Source of the DNA: Adiantum capillus-veneris
Lineage: Eukaryota > Streptophyta > Polypodiopsida > Polypodiales > Pteridaceae
Direction of reading: 5' to 3'
Assembly: GCA_014529385.2 (NCBI GenBank)
Contig: CM043942.1
Coordinates: 63,273,184-63,337,183 of the forward strand
DNA: 64,000 nucleotides
The first letter of the stretch is position 1. Each line of letters begins with the position of its first letter. A model generated the notes under the pieces. That model did no database searches, was not told where the DNA came from, and was given only the letters and a program-made list of their open reading frames with translations. The position numbers and the translations under genes were made by a program. Of the stretch, positions 23,639 to 34,103 are shown piece by piece.

Positions 23639-24813
23639 TCAGGACGGGACAGTCATAAGGTTGTTGGTGGGAGGGATAAAATAACCAGATTTATGAAGAG
23701 TCAGGGCAAGTGAGTGATAGCACTTAATTCTTGATCCATTTACCAGTGGCAACGGAACGCCTGCCAGAGTGACTAACTGGACAGCCCCCTGTGGCAAAAT
23801 CTCTTGTACCATGAATGGCCCTTGCCAGGTTGGGACCAACTTCTTAGCTTTTTTTAGATATTTAGCCTGATAGAGTAGCACTAGTGTTCCTTGCGTTATT
23901 TTCGGCTTTCTGAGATGGCGATCATGCCACGCTTTGCGACGAAGTTGCTCGGCTTGCAGAGCATGTGAAGCTAACATCTTGCTTTCTTCCAACATTGAGA
24001 GACGAGAGAGGTTTGCCGAAGCAATCCCCGCTGTGACGCGAACGCTTCCCCCACTCTTGTTGAACCAAAGTTGAACTCATATGGTGCAAGTGCTTCCATA
24101 CCAAAAGCTAGCTGGAATGGGGTGTTGTGAGTGGTTGCCTTGAAGGAGGCGCGATAAGCCCAAACTATGCCAAGGATAGCTTGAGCCCAAGAAGTTGCAT
24201 GCAGGTGACAAGCTTTCCCGAGAAGCACGATTAGCACTTTGTTAGTGCTCTCAGCTTGCCCATTTGCTCTAGGATAGTAAGAGCAAGATTAGCGATGAAA
24301 AATCTTGTAGTTCATGACGAGTGTGGAGATCAGATCGTTGACAAAATGACTACCTCGATCACCGGTGATTTCCAGAGGGCACCCAAATCTGCAAAAAATA
24401 TTTTCATACAAAAATTTTGCGACAGTGGCGGTTGTACAATCGATGGTAGCCACCACTTCGGCCCACTTTGTTGCATAATCCGTCGCTACTAGGAGATACT
24501 TACGATTGTCGGGTTGAGCAAGTGGAGTAATTGGACCAATAAAGTCTAAGCCCCATCGCTCAAAGGGCAACCACCCCATAGATACTTGCAGAGGGCGATT
24601 AGATTGCTTGGTAGGCTTGGGCGCACATCGCTGGCAGACATCACAAATCTTGACATGAGCGATAGCATCCTTGAATAGATATGACCACCATAAGCCTGTT
24701 TGTAAGATTTTTTGCGCCATGATGTGACCAGGGTAATGGCCACCTGTAGGAGCACTGTGTGCATCTTCCAGAATGTGGTCTATTACATGACGGGAGACGC
24801 ATGTGCGCAACAC
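23639..24813 (-). pseudogene. Element B integrase
   Basis: H2C2 zinc region from GGHYPGHIMAQKILQTGLWW to CDVCQRC at 24750-24620. The catalytic core follows with GLDFIGPI, TDYATKWAEV, and the Asp of ITGDRGSHFVND near 24340-24365; the Glu-bearing part is around 24260. The C-terminal part at 23995-23639 has AWHDRHLRKPKITQGTLVLL and a short tail. Breaks fall near 24289 and 23971. The layout matches element C with no chromodomain, as expected outside the chromoviruses. Confidence 0.85.
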
Positions 24814-24899
24814 ACCATCTGGCCCAGATTTGTAGAGCTATCCGCCAATCAAAGAGAAGGGTCTAGACTTCAGCAAGAGTCTTCTTTTTTGCAAGGGAG

Positions 24900-25330
24900 A
24901 AGCATTCTTAGGATATAGGCCAGTAGAGAGAAGATGTTTTAAGCTGATCACCTGGATGGATGTCCAACTGATTGTATCCATTGAACCCATCCATGAAACT
25001 GTACAATACATGCCCTGCTACATCTTCTAGTACATGCTCCCTGAGAGGAGTGGGAAAACCATCTTGGATAGTTACCTTGTTCAGAGCGCGGTAATCTACG
25101 CACACACAGATTTTATTAGACTGCTTCTTAGGCGCTATCACCATTGGTGATAACCACTCAGAGTGCTCCACAGGTACAATGATCCCTGCCTCTTGCATTT
25201 CTTCGAGCTCCGACTTTTTGACAACCTCTGCATACTTTGGGTTGAGCTTGTAAGCTCGGCCTCTGACAAGCTTAGCCCCTTCAACCAACGGGATAGTGTG
25301 GACACCCAATTCTGGTGGGATCCCTTTCAA
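24900..25330 (-). pseudogene. Element B reverse transcriptase, N-terminal part only
   Basis: Contains GIIVPVEHSEWLSPMVIAPK, VCVDYRALNKVTIQDGFPTP and YSFMDGFNGYNQLDI, with the first catalytic Asp. It then jumps to sequence just before integrase (24840), so the M/YMDD motif, thumb and all RNase H are deleted compared with element C (about 38720-39830). This copy could not encode a polymerase. Confidence 0.85.
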
Positions 25331-26162
25331 ATCCTTGTAGGACCAAGCAAAAACATCTTTAAAAGAGTGTATATAAGAAACTACCTGATGAAGTAATGCA
25401 GGATGCTCCCATCATAAGCTGCTAAGAGGACGTGTTGAGGGTTTTCAGGGTCGCCCAAGGTTGACTCCTTTGACGGGATCAAGAGGTGTAACTGGGGAGG
25501 GTGCTTCGGAAGATGTAAAGTGAGTTGCCTCTTGGAGCTTCGAGACATCATGGGCTGGTGTTTGATCGATTGGAAACTCTGCATACTCCTCTTGTAACCA
25601 TCTTGGTGGAAGCTCCTCCAAGAATAAGTCTTCAGACACAGACATAGCAGAGTGCTTTTGACTGAGCGGGGAGTTAGACCCGGGAGATGTTAGAGGAAGT
25701 GGTGGAACATTGGCGAGCTCATGCAGAGGAGATTTCTTCCCCCTTCGGTGATGTGTTATAGGTTCACCAAGGCCGACGGCTTCCATCAGAGGAACACTTG
25801 AATCATGGGCATCAAGGACTAACACACTTACTTCTTTGACTGGCACATTTTCTGTTGTAGGGCTGCCCACTGGATAGATTGTCCTCTAGTCAGCCAATGT
25901 AACAGTGAATGGAGCAGAGCGGGTAGGCTGCAGACCTAAAGCCAACATAGTAAACTCTGGCATCAGATTGATCCCAGATCTACCATCCACTATGACGCCT
26001 GAGAATTGATGCCCAAGAATAGACACAGTGAGACGAGGACTTTTGTAGTCGGTGAGGGAAACAGCTGAATAAGAAATCGTCTAGGACTCCAAGGGCTCCA
26101 CAGGTAGGTGCCCGCCACTAGACCCTGCCCCAGGGTACAGAGACTGTACGATGGAAAGGGTG
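25331..26162 (-). pseudogene. Element B protease and protease-RT linker
   Basis: 25870-25445 is the acidic Pro/Ser-rich linker between protease and RT (LPPRWLQEEYAEFPIDQTPA). The remainder carries the protease region around 25940-26060, where the sequence for V-D-G-R-S-G-I-N corresponds to VDGGSGIN in element C. It ends abruptly at 26162, inside the region before the protease. Several stops. Confidence 0.7.
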
Positions 26163-26720
26163 TCACTTCTATTGCATATCCAAATTCTCAACGGTTAAAG
26201 AGAATTTTAGAGGCCTTTGAATGTGGGCACGACGAGCCTTCCACATGGTCGAGTGAGTGATGCTCAAGAACATAGTGAAGACTTTCTCTCGCTGGTAGAG
26301 GTCCAACTGATGACCTGTAATTAGGATCATCTGTAGAATGCCCAGTCTATATTCCAATGAAGTAAGCATGCAGACGGGATCTGCCAGCGAGACAGCCTTG
26401 GAGAAAGGTGTGACCCCAGAAATGGAAAAAGCCATGCCACCCCATGTCACCATTAATGGCAACTCTGATCAACAGATAACAAATTGCCCTCCACAAAGGT
26501 TGAGCATATGAAAAGCAATGCCTCAAAGACTCGGGCTGTAAATTACGTCTCTGGCATGTCGGATCATGGCCAATGACCGCAGCCCAAGGGCCAACAGACG
26601 AGCCTGTATGAGCTATCATCCACATGAAATAACATATCCTGCGGCTGATTCTCAGGGTCCACATGGATGACCAAAAGTATTGTTGAAAAGCCGGGTAGAT
26701 TCACTGATCCTGCCATTCCT
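26163..26720 (-). pseudogene. L1-B: fragment of a plant L1 ORF2 (zf-RVT region)
   Basis: Reads SMWTLRISRRICYFMWMIAH and CQRRNLQPESLRHCFSY, aligned with the zf-RVT domain of L1-A (ARRISFFMWMIAH at about 12950), then a diverged C-terminal part ending at 26169. There is no poly(A) end; the joint with element B at 26163 is a deletion or recombination junction. One reading frame is mostly open, with a frame change near 26400. Confidence 0.75.
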
Positions 26721-26779
26721 CTAACTGACATTGATAGTGCGTCTAATTTCTCTCCAAGTGATAAGGTTTATTTTTCTGA

Positions 26780-27390
26780 GTATACTGACATTGTTATGTG
26801 CCCCTGTTTTCTGACAGCCAGTATGGGCACCAAGCTTAACTGCTCACTACTGGACTCACCTAGAGCAACCGCAGGTCATTATGATGTGGAGAATGATACG
26901 CACCACGCCCTTGGTACGGCATGATACCGTCAGGGAAAAATTTGTTACACCACCAATGATGATAACCATCTGTCTCAACAAAAGATTCAAAGAGATGCCC
27001 CCATACCACCTATCACGTAGAAGTTTGTCTGCTTGCCACAGCATGAGTGGGATCATGATATGAAAGGTGACATAGTGGCTTACACACCATGGGCTAGATA
27101 AGGACCCCCTTCCACCATTCCAATATGATCGGGATTCCCTGCACATCTGCCCCTGCCACAATGAGAAAAAAAGAGTATTGAGGGAGGAGCTTCTGCAGCA
27201 CTACAGACGATCTCACCCAGTCAGTCTCAAGCTCCAAAGATCCACACAAAGACCCACACACATGGAGGGATTCATATCACATGGTGCCAGGATGGCAATT
27301 GATAAGCTTAGAGAATGCAGTCTGTCTGAATTCCAACAGATGTCTAGTTTCGAAATTCTCTATATTTTCAATGTTAAAAGCTCAATGTGA
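26780..27390 (+). pseudogene. LINE9: old divergent LINE relic, C-terminal region
   Basis: Conceptual translation with frame changes follows LINE7 over the region after RT: PVWAPSLTAHYWTHLEQPQV (about 26818), WRMIRTTPLVRHDTVREKF and TPPMM, then LPPFQYDRDSLHI (about 27111) and HMEGFISHGARMAIDKLR (27260-27315). LINE7 has VVWAPGLTADQWTQLERPQV, LPPFQYDP and YMDTYMPHSSRVAIGQLR in the same order. It lacks the Cys-rich site and the hairpin tail. It is far more diverged than the other LINEs. Confidence 0.7.
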
Positions 27391-28058
27391 ACATTCTTTA
27401 TGAACCTCGGCATTTGGATACATGTTTCAATCCTTGAAATACACATTCATTTGTTACTTTCCTTCAAAAGCTCATGCTAAGGCAAATAATGAAACCCCTT
27501 CTCTATGGAAGAGACAAATTTCAACAGGAATTGGTGACTCGGTTTCTTTTTCCACCTTATCTACATTAAACCATCAATTAAATCTGTAAATGACAGAGCC
27601 GCATGTGATCTAGCGTAGTGTGCAAGTGCCAAAATCCAAGAAAAAGCAAAAAATTATATTTGGTTGTCTCAATAGCCTCGGACTTGGAATGTTAGAATTC
27701 TGTTGTTTGATCGGCCACCTGATATTCTCGGGGGACTGATTTCAGCTTCATGGAAAAAATGAAGAAGGTCACTGAGGACACTAACATTTGTATCCAGAGA
27801 CATCAGCTACAGGGTCTAGGCAAGTGTTCTCACATGTCCATTAAGACTCTTGGAATCTCATCTTAGTCATGTCATTTGTGCTGTATAATTCACTGTACTT
27901 TTTCAAACGGCTTCCAATATAGACTTGTTCTATTCAATGACCATGACTTCCCCTAGGTCGATCAATCTTTGCGATTTTTACATAGTTGACTACCGGAGTT
28001 TTGAGGGGAAGCAAAGAAGAAATCACGATGGTACTCTAACAGCCTTTGAAAATCGAAA

Positions 28059-28063
<5 letters not shown>
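27391..28063. other. No gene seen
   Basis: AT-rich, short frames only on both strands. A stretch at about 27680-27780 has a weakly coding look but matches no family I can name. It is probably decayed repeat or intron. Confidence 0.3.

Positions 28064-28125
<62 letters not shown>
28064..28125 (-). repeat. (TC)n tail of LINE3
   Basis: 62 bases of GA on the plus strand, directly attached to the LINE 3' motif. Confidence 0.95.
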
Positions 28126-28126
<1 letters not shown>

Positions 28127-28334
28127 GAAATGTTATATTAACGTCTTCAAAAGGCCAAAGTGACATATGAGACCAGAAAGCTATAATGTGGTCATCTGAT
28201 ACAAAGTCAGAGTAACAAAAATGACAAAATAAAATACTACGGAATCCTAAACTGCTAGGTGTGAGCTAAGCAGCTAGGTGGGATAGCTAAATCACAAAAG
28301 ATCCAACGTCGGTCGCTGGCGGATCTCATCAATC

Positions 28335-28339
28335 TCCCC
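28335..28339. repeat. Target-site duplication of element A (TCCCC / TCCTC)
   Basis: TCCCC at 28335-28339 and TCCTC at 34104-34108. LINE5 has CTCCTCCATGG at the same place (47265), so TCCTC is the original and the left copy has one change. Confidence 0.75.
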
Positions 28340-29090
28340 TATAGCACGGATAGTGTGTCGTGCTCTCTACTATAGGTGCTCCTCAGTGCTATGTGCGCGA
28401 CAATCTCACTCAAACAACTGGAAACAAAGGAACAAAAGATAACAACTGATCACACAAAGACACAACAGCAGACCAGAACATAGGACTCGACTATCTCAAA
28501 GAACCGATACACACTCTGGCGTGACAGCACACTCAGCTCCAGCCCAATACTCACAGGTACAATGGGGATGTCGAGGTTCAGATGTGCAGGGATGGTGCAG
28601 ACGTGTTGTGTGTATAGACTCGCTACTGATCACACAGAGACACAACAACAGACCAGAACATAGGACTCGACTATCTCAAAGAACCGATACAGATTCTGGC
28701 GTGGCAGTGCACTCAGCTCCAGCCCAGTACTCACAGGTACAATGGGGATGTCGAGGCTCAAATGTGCAGGGATGGTGCAGACCTGCTGTGTATAGACTCG
28801 CTACCCTAGACCACCACGCTGGACCATATATGAAGAAGAGAATCCCTACGACCCAACAGCTACTACTCATGTCCCACCATAAAGAGCCACCAATGGCTCA
28901 TAAATGTCAGCCATCTAAGTCTATCTCCAGACTGAGTGGTGGTGGTGACCTGGCCACGCTGTCCACTAGAACCACAGTCGTATCCATGCCACGTGTCCCG
29001 GCTTGCCCAGAGAGTCCGTCCAATGTGAACCACACCAAACCAACTGTACTAACTGTGTGTCCTGTGAAAGTGACATTGTAGCCTGCTACA
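28340..29090 (-). repeat. Element A 3' LTR with internal tandem duplication
   Basis: 751 bases, against about 550-570 for the other LTRs. The excess is a 180-base tandem duplication (28448-28627 and 28628-28807). The outer end reads TATAGC instead of TGTAGC; the inner end carries TGTAGCCTGCTACA. Confidence 0.88.
28448..28807 (-). repeat. 180-base tandem duplication in the LTR
   Basis: Both copies start GATCACACA and share nearly all bases, with scattered differences. The 5' LTR of the same element has a single copy. Confidence 0.9.
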
Positions 29091-29166
29091 GGTTGCACGC
29101 CACAAGACCGCGAACCGTTTCGGTGAGAGGAAATACTGAAAAAACTGTGAAAGAAAACCGCTAGCT

Positions 29167-29600
29167 ACCGCATCTGTACGTCTTGCTTGAAGCAGGTGCT
29201 AGGCCCAACCATGACCTTACATGCCTCAAGAGTGGAGTTAAAACACTGCACTGCTTGCAAGCGCCTTAAGCCTTTGAATAGGCAGGAACCCAATATGATT
29301 GCATAGTCCAAGAATCCCAATTGGCAAAACAGAATGAGGCTCCACAGCAAAGAGATATGCTCGGTTTGGATCCAGCGCATCTTTATCCTGCATAACCATA
29401 GTAAGAGGAAAATGACCCGGTCCATGCTTGCAGATGAAGTTGCTCGAAAAGAGGGATGATCAGAAGCTCGAGTAATACCGCAAATAAGGGTAAGCTCCAT
29501 CCTGATGGCAGAACGAAAAGCATTTACAGCAATGGGAAGGCAACCAGGTGAATGCTTGAAAGCCACAAGGAAACAGCCAAAATGCTCGTGAAGTGCAAGG
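29167..29600 (-). pseudogene. DGAT2: Captured DGAT2 fragment (diacylglycerol O-acyltransferase 2)
   Basis: Translating the minus strand gives, in order, the membrane segment AVSLWLSSIHLVAFPLL, then ICKHGPGHFPLTMVMQ, DPNRAYLFAVEPHSVLPIG, LPIQRLKALASSAVF and LLRHVRSWLGLAPASSK. These follow the plant DGAT2 N-terminal membrane region, the YFP-like block, the plant PH block (EPHS) and the PR block. DGAT2 makes triacylglycerol from diacylglycerol and acyl-CoA in the ER. About 145 codons are present; a stop (near 29540), a frame change near 29450 and a one-base loss near 29250 break it. No intron is evident, as expected of cDNA capture. It lies inside element A where other members have the accessory frame. 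Confidence 0.8.
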
Positions 29601-29689
29601 GAGTCAATTGAGGAATAGGACGGGATTGGTAGCTTGCTAAGGGGCTGATCAATGAGGTGGGGAAAGAACTAGCTGAGGCTAAGGCTGAG

Positions 29690-29907
29690 GCCGGGAGGGT
29701 TGGGGGGGGTTTGGATAGGGGTGAGGGCCTAGGGGGGCTAGATAGGGGTGAGAGGGGGAAAGGGTAGGGGCGGGGAGAGGGATTGGGTGGGGAGGGGCGA
29801 GGTGGGGCTGGGTAGGGGCGAGGGGTGGCAGGGGGTGGGTAGGGGCGAGGGGGGAAGGGGCGGGGGGGGTGGGGGGGGGTGGAAGGGGTTGGGTAGGGGC
29901 GAGGGAA

Positions 29908-29965
<58 letters not shown>

Positions 29966-30140
29966 AGGGGCGGGGGTGAGGGGGTAGGGGTGAGGGGTGG
30001 GTAGGGGGGGGGGGGGTGTGAGGGGGGGGCTGGTGAGGGGGGCGAGGGGGAGGGACTAGGGGTGAGGGAGTGTGAGAGGGAGGGTAGGGTGTAGGGGATA
30101 GGGGGTAGATGGGGGTGAGAGGGTGTGAGGGGGTGACAGA
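29690..30140 (-). repeat. GGGTAGGGGCGAGGG minisatellite of element A
   Basis: Same unit type as in element B and, reversed, in element C. It contains the 57-base G run and is very G-rich on the plus strand. Confidence 0.85.
29908..29964 (+). repeat. Poly(G) run, 57 bases
   Basis: 57 consecutive G bases inside the minisatellite. Such length is rare and may reflect real expansion or an assembly artefact. Confidence 0.9.
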
Positions 30141-30345
30141 TAGCAAATATATATTCATTTCCGATGCAAAGTATAGCCGGAAGAATTCGTGTTCCATTGT
30201 ATATGAATTCCATGGTCCACTGGCTAAAAGAGGAGATGCTATACAGCGCAGCAGTTGATGGAGAGCATGAGGAGGTACCATGAGCAAGACAACTATCATG
30301 AGCAAGGAATTCATCAAGTAGGACGGGCTTTGTGAAGGGAGATCG
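30141..30345 (-). other. Unassigned segment of element A
   Basis: About 200 bases between the minisatellite and the protease-RT linker. It does not match element B or C. It could be further captured sequence, but I cannot identify it. Confidence 0.35.
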
Positions 30346-31597
30346 TTAGACACAGAGGAGAGCTTTACTCTGGTCGGAGAAGCAGACACCACTGGGGCTG
30401 ATGTTTTGAGGGGGGGTGAACTCTTGTAGAGGTGAGTTCTTCCCCATTCTATGATTCTTCATAGGCTCACCAAATTCAAAGGCTTCCACCAAGGGCGCAT
30501 CAGGAGTAGCTTCTATGACCTTCAAGCTTTGAGCTGGCTCAGGTGGTTCACTAGGTTTAGTTATTGTGGAAACATTGGAAGAGGGTGTACCTTCGGGTAA
30601 ACAGTGAATCGAGACTCCAAAATAGGGCATAGATTTGGTAGCATCCAACCACTCCAACAGATCCCCATCTGACCCGACAGGTGGAGTAGGCTGTTCCAAT
30701 TCGAGGCTGGTTGTTAGGGACAAAGAACTATGTTGCACAACGGGATCCATGCCTCCTAGGCGAATTGGTTGCATCGGGGAGCCAGGAGTATCCACATGGC
30801 ATCGTTTCTCCAATCATGAAGTGCTTTAGTGTGTCGCAGTCATGGTCTACCGATGAGCAAGGGAAATCCGCCCTCCACCTGTGGCAGACAAACCACAACA
30901 AAATCCAAACTAAAAGTGAAATCTTGTACCTGCAAAGGCACCTTTTCCACTACGCCCACAGGGTATACTGTCCTCTGGTTGGCCAATGTTACTGTGAAAG
31001 CGGCAGGTTGAGTAGGCTGTAAGCCTAGAGCCGTCATAGTGAACTCTGGCATCATATTAATGCCACATCCACCATCCACAATTACTCCTGTAAATTGCCG
31101 GTTCAAGACGGACACTGTCAGGCGAGGGCTTCTATAATCAATGAGAGGAGCAACGGGATTGGCTCTCATATAGGACTCTAATGGTCGCACTGGGAGGTGC
31201 CTGCCACTAGGACCTGCTCCAGGGTAAAGGGATCGAATAACTGCGAGGGTGTCACTTATGAAACTCGCACTAGCCGCAACATGTCATAGAGGGACACTTG
31301 TTGGAAAGTGTTCTTCAAGACTATCTCTCCTGTAAGCTTCTCTTGTTCTACCAGTAGTTTCTCTGGTACCTTGATCTTCTGTAAATCTGAAACTGCTTCC
31401 AAGAAAGCTTCATCAAGATCGAAGAGCAAGGATTTGGATTCTTGCTTGTCACTGACTGAGGACTTCGCGCCAGTTGAAGGCAGAGTATCCACTGTTGTGA
31501 GAATGTGTGGGGGAGTTGAACTTGTTGAAATGCTAAGACCGAGAGCGGCTCTCTGGGCCCGAGTGAGGACACCCGATGGCTCCTCTACCAATTGCAT
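30346..31597 (-). pseudogene. Element A protease and linker
   Basis: 31597-31256 is the pre-protease stretch (LTRAQRAALGLS, FQQVSLYDMLRL). The protease follows in 31190-30840 with SVLNRQFTGVIVDGGCGINM; the catalytic triad is D-G-G, and TVYPVGVVEKVPLQVQDFTF is the conserved middle. 30813-30346 is the linker with LLEWLDATKSMPYF and GKNSPLQEF. Frame changes separate the pieces. The copy ends before RT, so the polymerase is deleted. Confidence 0.8.
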
Positions 31598-31728
31598 CTA
31601 ATTTTGTGGGGTAACTACGTGGGTAGAAGGGGTGGCTGAGGAACGGGGCTAACTGCTATCAAATTGAGCTTGGGAAAGCTAAACTCATTCTGGCTTTCAC
31701 TTGGGTTAGAAGCCGTAGATGCACGAAG

Positions 31729-33035
31729 TTAAGGGCAATCCTTACTGTAGTGATCCTTCATTTCAGGGCAATGATGACAAGGAGGGGACCCTTTTGGCAG
31801 GGGGCATTTGCTTTGGTAATGCCCATATTCCCCGCATCTGTAGCACAAAATGGGCCGATTCATAGGGCGAGTCGAAGGGCGAGGTGGTCCTTGCTCCTGG
31901 TGCATGGAGTTGGAGGTGGAGGCATAGAAGCTTTGAGGTGATGAGGGAGCATGGGTATGATAAAAGCTCTTAGAGGGAAAGGTGCTCTGCATACCTTGCA
32001 TAGGAGGGGTTGTCAACAAAGGTGGCATATGGTGTAGATGGCCACAAGGAGAAACCATGTTGCATGCAGGTGTTGGTCCTTGTTGAAGAGTAGGACCAAG
32101 ACTTTGCAGTGTTTGTCGCAATCCCTTTAGGTAGTAGCAGTCCTTGTCCTCGTGTCCAGACTTTTCACAAAAGTGGCAATAAACCTGATGGGGGCATTCC
32201 TGTGGAGGGTGCCTTGGAGAGCGGCATGAGCTACACCAAACCATAGCCTTAGTCTCCTGCTGAGACTTGAGCTCTTCTAGCTCGCGCTTGATCTGTTCCA
32301 ATGCCTCGTGATGTGGGGGACTTCTCCTGTTTAAGAGAGATGGATTTCTCCTCTCTTGAAGAGCGTGTTGTAGTATTAGGGCTTCAAGTTCCCTACGTAC
32401 AGAAGTACGAAAACACAAAGGGGGTCTCTATGTGAGGGGAGTTGGTGAACATCTTCCTAGCCCCCTCTATCCTGGTAGCAGCCGCGACAAACTCCTCCAA
32501 AGTGGCGTCGGGTCGGAGACTCTCGAAGATTTTGCTGAGAAGTTTTGGGAAGAGCCTTCTCCACCCACTTCTTAACCATAAATTCACCGGGTTGTTGGGG
32601 ATGCTTGGCAACCAGAGACTTGGTTTTAGTCATGAGTTCTGCAAAAGTCTCCTCTGGCTGGAGCACCATGTTGGCTAACTCATCCAACACCTTTTCATGG
32701 TAGTCACTTGGTATGAATGTTGCACAGAACTGTTGTCTTAGAGCTGCCCACGTTGCAAAATGGTTCTCTGCAAACTGCCTCTACCATTTATCTGCTAAGC
32801 CATCTAAGGTAGATGGAAAGAGTACCAAATAAGCATCTTCCCTGTTAAGACCACGACCTCTACAGAGAGATACAAACCTGCTTGCATGGTCATCTGCATC
32901 TTCTGAGGAGAGTCCCTTGAAGGTAGGAAACTTGATGTTTACCTTGGCCAACACACTGGTCAACGCCTCCATGGCCTCTTGCTCAGGAACCTGTTGCTCA
33001 ATAGCTTGCTGTAACAAAATAGGGGAGAGCTTCAC
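31729..33035 (-). pseudogene. Element A gag with four zinc knuckles
   Basis: Capsid-like part at 33035-32393 (VNIKFPTFKGLSSEDADDHA, REDAYLVLFPSTLDGLADKW, LDELANMVLQPEETFAEL). Nucleocapsid part at 32418-31729 has CSSCRSPRHPPQEC, CHFCEKSGHEDKDC, CYRCGEYGHYQSKC and CHHCPEMKDHYSKDC. Three are CCHC with 2-4-4 spacing, the last has 2-5-4. Frame changes at about 32780 and 32450. Four knuckles exceed the one or two usual in Ty3/gypsy gag. Confidence 0.82.
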
Positions 33036-33533
33036 TGGGGAAGGTGACTTGGAACATGTAGAACTTGATGGAGGAATGGATGAGGCTGTATGTGGAGGTA
33101 TGGGTGATGAGGTTGGTGAGCTTCTTCCTGTCGCCTTTTGTTGTAGTAATTCAGAGGACTTAGTAGTGCGCTTTGACGCTCAAATGACCACCTTGTATGT
33201 GTCATGCAATGACCACAAACCCAACCAAACTTTGGGCAAGAATACCTTTAATTGGCTGGCTGACCACAGGTCTAGACTCTACTAGACTAGGCCAGTGACT
33301 AGACCACCTGGCTGGACTAGGGACGAGGAGGGACTAGACCAGGGACGACAAGGGCCTAGACCGGGACGAGAGCTGGTTGGACCAGGGCGAGAGAGGACCA
33401 GACCAGCAGACTGCACAGCGAAAGGCAAAGTAGCCTAAGCTAAGTAAAAACCAACTAGCTTCTCGATTTGTACCTCAACAGAGAGTGAGACTTCAGTTGA
33501 GGTCCCACCATGATCGCCAAAAATGACAGCACC
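33036..33533 (-). other. Element A leader between 5' LTR and gag
   Basis: Holds a primer-site candidate (33510-33530; minus-strand TTGGCGATCATGGTGGGACC) 13 bases inside the LTR, then repeated variants of CTGGTCTAGTCC and GTCCCTGGTCTAG. No coding signal. The leader of element C is related. Confidence 0.55.
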
Positions 33534-34103
33534 TGTAGCATGGATAGTGTGTCGTGCTCTCTACTGTGGGTGATCCTCGGTGCTATGTGCTTGACAATCT
33601 CACTCAAAACAACTGGAAACAAAGGAACAAAAGATAACAATTGATCACACAGAGACACAACAGCAGACTAGAACATAGGACTCGACTATCTCAAAGAACC
33701 GATACAGACTCTGGCGTGGCAACACACTCAACTCCAACCAAGAACTGACAGGTACAATGGGGGTGTCGAGGCTCAGATGTGCAGGGATGGTGTAGACGTG
33801 CTGTGTATAGCCTCGCTACCCTAGACCACCACGCTGGACCATATATGAAAAGGATAATCCCTATGACCCAACAACTACTCATGTCCCACCATAGAGAGCC
33901 ACCAACAGCTCATAAATGTCAACCATCTGAGTCTATATCCAGAATGAGTGGTGGTGATGACATGGCCACGATGTCCACTAGAACCACCGTCGTATCCCTG
34001 CCACGTGTCGTTGCCCAGGCCAGAGAGTCCATCCACTGTGAACCAGACCATACCAACTGTACTAACTGTGTGTCCTATGAAAGTGACACTGTAGCCTGTT
34101 GCA
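33534..34103 (-). repeat. Element A 5' LTR
   Basis: 570 bases; TGTAGCAT on the left, ending GTAGCCTGTTGCA on the right. It is homologous to the 3' LTR minus its duplication and to the element C LTRs reversed. Confidence 0.88.

Larger units (their letters stand above)
19789..26162 (-). mobile_element. Element B: Tat/Athila-like Ty3/gypsy, truncated and internally deleted
   Basis: In minus orientation it holds part of the protease, the protease-RT linker, the start of RT, integrase, a G/C-rich minisatellite, the accessory reading frame and a 3' LTR. It aligns with element C throughout. The 5' LTR and gag are missing: the copy stops at 26162 next to an L1 fragment. The left LTR is cut at 19789 and joins LINE2. 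Both ends are therefore deletion junctions. Confidence 0.85.
28064..28339 (-). mobile_element. LINE3: 3' end (tail, hairpin, 3' UTR)
   Basis: Minus orientation: (TC)n tail at 28064-28125, then the family 3' motif with ACGTTAA and the hairpin region at about 28157-28171, where one stem pair is lost (ATGTCA...TGGCCT). The 3' UTR is cut at 28339 by element A. LINE3 continues at 34104-34281 and 45106-46144. Confidence 0.85.
28340..34103 (-). mobile_element. Element A: Tat/Athila-like Ty3/gypsy carrying a DGAT2 fragment
   Basis: Two LTRs flank gag, protease and linker, then the minisatellite, then a host-gene fragment. RT, RNase H, integrase and the accessory frame are missing. Target duplication and placement in LINE3 define both ends. 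It is non-autonomous and would have needed a relative such as element C to move, if the deletion and capture happened before insertion. Confidence 0.88.

Noticed and set aside
29524-30392. Proline-rich frames of more than 200 codons
   Set aside because: They come from the G-rich minisatellite and the poly(G) run. Only the last residues, in one frame, belong to the DGAT2 fragment.
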